Made by a program: the position numbers and the translations under genes. This document shows positions 6,154 through 8,827 of a stretch of DNA of 8,827 nt, piece after piece. The stretch covers positions 1 through 8,827 of the forward strand of contig CAMYMP010000660.1 in the NCBI GenBank assembly GCA_947259435.1, written 5' to 3'. Position 1 is the first letter of the stretch. Every line of letters begins with the position of its first letter. This DNA is from an uncultured Woeseiaceae bacterium (lineage in GTDB: Bacteria > Pseudomonadota > Gammaproteobacteria > Woeseiales > Woeseiaceae). The notes beneath the pieces are model-generated. The model was not told the origin of the DNA and ran no database searches. It saw only the letters and a list, made by a program, of their open reading frames with translations.

Positions 6154-7461
6154 TTGCATTCACTGCAGACTCTTTGTTGTCTGGTTCTGGCATTACTGTG
6201 TGCGTCCTGTGGCAGGGACGCGCCACAGGACGTCTCGGCACAGCTCGACCCCATTGCGGAACAATATGTTCGCCTGGCGCTCGCGCTGGGCGAACATGAC
6301 AACGATTATGTTGACGCGTATTTCGGACCGGCCGAATGGCGAGACGAGGCACGCCACCAGGCGCTAAATCTGGCCGACATCGCGACTGCAGCGGATGAGC
6401 AGGTCGCCGCGCTGCAAGCCATCAATGCTGCCAGCGCAGAATCGCCGCTCAAGCTGCGACGCAACTTCCTGCTGGCACACCTGCAATCACTCGCGACGGT
6501 TAGCCGCGTACGCGACGGCCTCGAGTTGAGCTTCGATGAGGAGTCACAGTCAATCTATGGATTTGTTGCGCCGAGTTATCCGCCGGAGCATTACGCCGAG
6601 GCGCTGCAGAAACTCGATGCGATGCTGCCGGGCGACGGGCCAACGCATGAGCGTTATCGCGAGTATCGGCAGCAATACCGGATTCCAGATGACAAAGTCG
6701 AGACCATCGTTCGCAGAGGCATCGATGCGTGCCGTGAGCAAACGCGGCAACATATGGCGCTTCCGGAAGGCGAGAACTTCACGCTGGAGTTCGTCTCGGG
6801 CAAGCCGTGGAGCGCTTACAACTGGTACCAGGGCAATGCGCAGGGCCTGATCCAGGTCAATCTGGACAGGCCAAGATACCTCGGCACGTCGATCCGGCTC
6901 GGCTGTCACGAGGGCTACCCCGGACACCATACGTTCAGCTCGCTGCTGGACGAGCTCTACCTGCAACAGCAGGGCTGGGTAGAGTTTTCGGTTTATCCCT
7001 TGTTTTCACCACAGGCCATGATTTTTGAGGGCAGCGCTGATCTCGCGGCGGCGATAGCGTTTCCGGGCGATGCGCGCTACCAATTTCTGCGCGAGACCAT
7101 CGTACCGATCACGGGCAACGATGCGGCAGATCTCGATGCATTGCGAAAGCTTCAAGAGTTGCGACACGAAATGCGCTACGCCGGCATAGAAGCCGCCCGA
7201 AAATATCTCGACGGCGACTGGAGCAAAAACGAGACGGAAGCGTGGCTGACCACCTACGAACTGGTTGCGCCCGAGGAGATGGACGCATGGTTCGGCTTCA
7301 CCGATCGCTATCGCGCTTACCGCATCAACTACGTACTCGGAGAGGATCTCGTGCAATCGTACATAGACAACGAGAATTCGGACGGCGACGTCGATGGCGA
7401 TTGGCGCGCGTTGGCCAAGCTGCTGTCATTACCGCCGGCCCCGATGCTTTTTAAGGACTGA
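6154..7461 (+). CDS. DUF885-like putative metallohydrolase lipoprotein (TTG start)
   Basis: This 435-aa protein opens with a hydrophobic signal (about residues 4-18) ending in CAS-C19-G, a lipobox in which the usual aliphatic residue at -3 is cysteine. Lipidation is therefore likely but not textbook. The core has CHEGYPGHHTF with H252, E253, H258 and H259, the HExxPGHH-type signature of the DUF885 family, followed by FEGSADLAAA, where E292 is positioned like the glutamate of the family's EGWA motif. These could bind a metal; the reaction and substrate are unknown, and peptidase activity is inferred only. It is shorter than many DUF885 proteins (about 550-600). The only start that preserves the signal is TTG 6154, directly after the TAG of the M13 gene and in the same frame; the first in-frame ATG is about 150 codons inside. 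A ribosome site is weak at best (AAAGA, 6141-6145). Coupled reinitiation after the M13 gene is the likely mode. Its stop is one base from that of the convergent M28 gene. Confidence 0.75.
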   Translation: MHSLQTLCCLVLALLCASCGRDAPQDVSAQLDPIAEQYVRLALALGEHDNDYVDAYFGPAEWRDEARHQALNLADIATAADEQVAALQAINAASAESPLKLRRNFLLAHLQSLATVSRVRDGLELSFDEESQSIYGFVAPSYPPEHYAEALQKLDAMLPGDGPTHERYREYRQQYRIPDDKVETIVRRGIDACREQTRQHMALPEGENFTLEFVSGKPWSAYNWYQGNAQGLIQVNLDRPRYLGTSIRLGCHEGYPGHHTFSSLLDELYLQQQGWVEFSVYPLFSPQAMIFEGSADLAAAIAFPGDARYQFLRETIVPITGNDAADLDALRKLQELRHEMRYAGIEAARKYLDGDWSKNETEAWLTTYELVAPEEMDAWFGFTDRYRAYRINYVLGEDLVQSYIDNENSDGDVDGDWRALAKLLSLPPAPMLFKD

Positions 7462-7462
7462 G

Positions 7463-8827
7463 CTACCGGGCGAACATCTCGCCAAAGAAATCGCCTTCAT
7501 TCCAACGCGGCCGGGCATCGTCGTTGGCAATGGCGTAGCCGATTCTCGCATTCGCCCGTGTAAACCGAACCGCGGAATCCCAGTCGACCGGCCGCGACAG
7601 GTCATCGGACGGCTGGTGATAGTGTTGTTTGCGATGCTCCACCACGACTGCTTCACCATCGATATCCGGATCGATCGAGGTGTACCCTGGCACGAGAAAT
7701 GTGGCGGGTACGCCCTTGCGTACGAAAGAATACTGGTCGGATCGCCTGAAAATATTTTCCTCGGGCATCGGATCCGGAGTTAACGCGAAGCCTTCGGCAT
7801 TGATCGCGGTCTCGACGGTAGCTTCCAGGGAAGAGTGTTCAGATCCGAACGCGATGATGTCGGCGACCGGGTAAAGAAACAGCGGCATGTCGAGGTTGAC
7901 GTTTGCGACCATCGATTCGGTCGGCACTGTCGGGTAGTGGGCAAAATAGTCGCTGCCCAGGAGGCCACGCTCTTCCGCCGTCACCGCTATGAACAAGATC
8001 GAACGACGCGGCGGCGCTGCGGCGAATACGCGTGCTGTCTCAATCAATAGAGACGAGCCCATCGCATTGTCGTAAGCCCCGTTGTAGATATCGTCATCAT
8101 CAACCGGCGCGCCGATGCCATTGTGGTCGAGGTGCGCGCTGTACACAACGTATTCATCCGCCAGCTCCGGATCCGTGCCGCGCACAATGCCGACCACGTT
8201 CGGGCTCGTGATCACCTCATGTCTTGTCTTGCGCGCCAGCGTTACTTCAAAGCCCAGCGGCGTCGAGGCCGGCGCTGACGCTTCGGTCGCCTCGCGTGCT
8301 TCGTCAAATGAGATCGGCGTTCCTGCAAACAGGTCTCTCGCGACCTCGACGCTCAGCATTGCACCGCCGCGGAGCTCCGGATAATAGTCGGCTGCCTCGC
8401 CGGTCAGCGTGACCCAGGCCATCCCCGGCCGGGTGCCTGCCTCGCGCTTCACGCGCTCCCACGGATAGTATTCTTCCATGCGCTTCGACATCAGGCCGAT
8501 AACGCCAATAGCGCCACGCTCAATCGCCTGCTTTGCCTTGGTTCGGCGCGATGAAAAAAACGCACGTTCATTGTGGGGAAAAGAGCCCGGCGCATTGCTG
8601 AACATGGCAACAATCTTGCCTTCGACATCGACGTCGTCGTAGTCGGAATAGCCGAGTTCAGGCGCGTGTACACCGAAGCCGACATAGACGACTTCCGCAC
8701 GAAGGCTGTTTTCTTCGCGGACCTTGTCGCCGCCCATCGTGAAATGCTCTTTGTACTGAAGCTCGGTGTCTTTACCGTCGCGATGAGCAATCAGCACCGT
8801 GCTTTCTTCGTCGAGCCGATAGGAAAT
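7463..8827 (-). CDS. M28 family zinc aminopeptidase-type protein with PA-like insert (5' end outside window)
   Basis: The reading frame runs from the right edge to TAG at 7465-7463, giving 454 visible residues; the GTG at 8797 is internal because the frame continues upstream without a stop. The first part (VVYVGFGVHAPELGYSDYD to GAIGVIGL, about bases 8692-8495) resembles a protease-associated domain. The catalytic part holds the M28 co-catalytic two-zinc set: HLDH (first His at 8134-8132, with catalytic Asp two residues on), GAYDNAMG (bridging Asp at 8071-8069), AEERGLLGS (catalytic and ligand Glu from 7975), VNLDM (Asp near 7891-7889), and YHQPSDDL (His at 7618-7616). All expected residues are present, so it should be an active exopeptidase. 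Related proteins are usually secreted or lipidated, but the signal region is outside the window. It is convergent with the DUF885-like gene, with one base between stops, so the two are not in one operon even though both may handle peptides. Confidence 0.92.
   Translation of the reverse strand: MSYRLDEESTVLIAHRDGKDTELQYKEHFTMGGDKVREENSLRAEVVYVGFGVHAPELGYSDYDDVDVEGKIVAMFSNAPGSFPHNERAFFSSRRTKAKQAIERGAIGVIGLMSKRMEEYYPWERVKREAGTRPGMAWVTLTGEAADYYPELRGGAMLSVEVARDLFAGTPISFDEAREATEASAPASTPLGFEVTLARKTRHEVITSPNVVGIVRGTDPELADEYVVYSAHLDHNGIGAPVDDDDIYNGAYDNAMGSSLLIETARVFAAAPPRRSILFIAVTAEERGLLGSDYFAHYPTVPTESMVANVNLDMPLFLYPVADIIAFGSEHSSLEATVETAINAEGFALTPDPMPEENIFRRSDQYSFVRKGVPATFLVPGYTSIDPDIDGEAVVVEHRKQHYHQPSDDLSRPVDWDSAVRFTRANARIGYAIANDDARPRWNEGDFFGEMFAR

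Noticed and set aside
4951..6159. A 402-codon open frame on the minus strand opposite the M13 peptidase gene
   Set aside because: It is antisense to a gene with all catalytic residues in place, has no recognisable motif, and long antisense frames are expected opposite GC-rich, codon-biased genes.
7469..7483. Small inverted repeat GGCGA/TCGCC near the DUF885-like / M28 junction
   Set aside because: The stem is only 5 bp with no T-tract on either strand, so it is too weak to call a terminator.

Overview
The window looks like ordinary chromosomal DNA from a gammaproteobacterium. It opens inside the 3' end of gyrB, whose tail closely resembles the gammaproteobacterial DNA gyrase B protein, including the end of the extra domain found in Gram-negative GyrB. 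Three consecutive genes carry outer-membrane-type lipoprotein signals. The mix of a DUF6491-like lipoprotein with M13, DUF885 and M28 peptidases is reminiscent of marine, protein-degrading gammaproteobacteria (for example the Woeseiaceae), but that narrower placement is a guess. I saw no rRNA, tRNA, CRISPR, transposase, integrase or attachment site, and the genes look uniform in base composition.

Layout. The gyrB 3' end (1-510, +) runs directly into the stop codon of a convergent 12-TM RND/MMPL-type membrane protein (511-2559, -). A 66-bp divergent spacer separates that gene from a rightward series of four genes: a membrane-anchored GST-fold protein (2626-3564), a small DUF6491-like lipoprotein (3594-4013), an M13 (neprilysin/PepO-type) metallopeptidase lipoprotein (4108-6153), and a DUF885-like putative metallohydrolase lipoprotein (6154-7461). 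The last of these starts at a TTG that directly follows the amber stop of the M13 gene, in the same frame. A convergent M28 zinc aminopeptidase-type gene (7463-8827, -) runs off the right edge; its stop lies one base from that of the DUF885-like gene.

How they may work together. The M13, DUF885-like and M28 products carry three different metallopeptidase-type active-site signatures. The first two are predicted to sit on the outer membrane facing the periplasm, so a peptide-trimming or nutrient-scavenging role is reasonable, although the sequence does not prove a shared pathway. The GST-like and RND-like proteins are divergently transcribed and could share regulation. The most unusual local points are the TAG|TTG in-frame junction, the two near-zero-gap convergent junctions, a pair of palindromes between the DUF6491-like and M13 genes, and the loss of the acidic pair in the first half of the RND protein. 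I do not see a convincing new multi-gene system.
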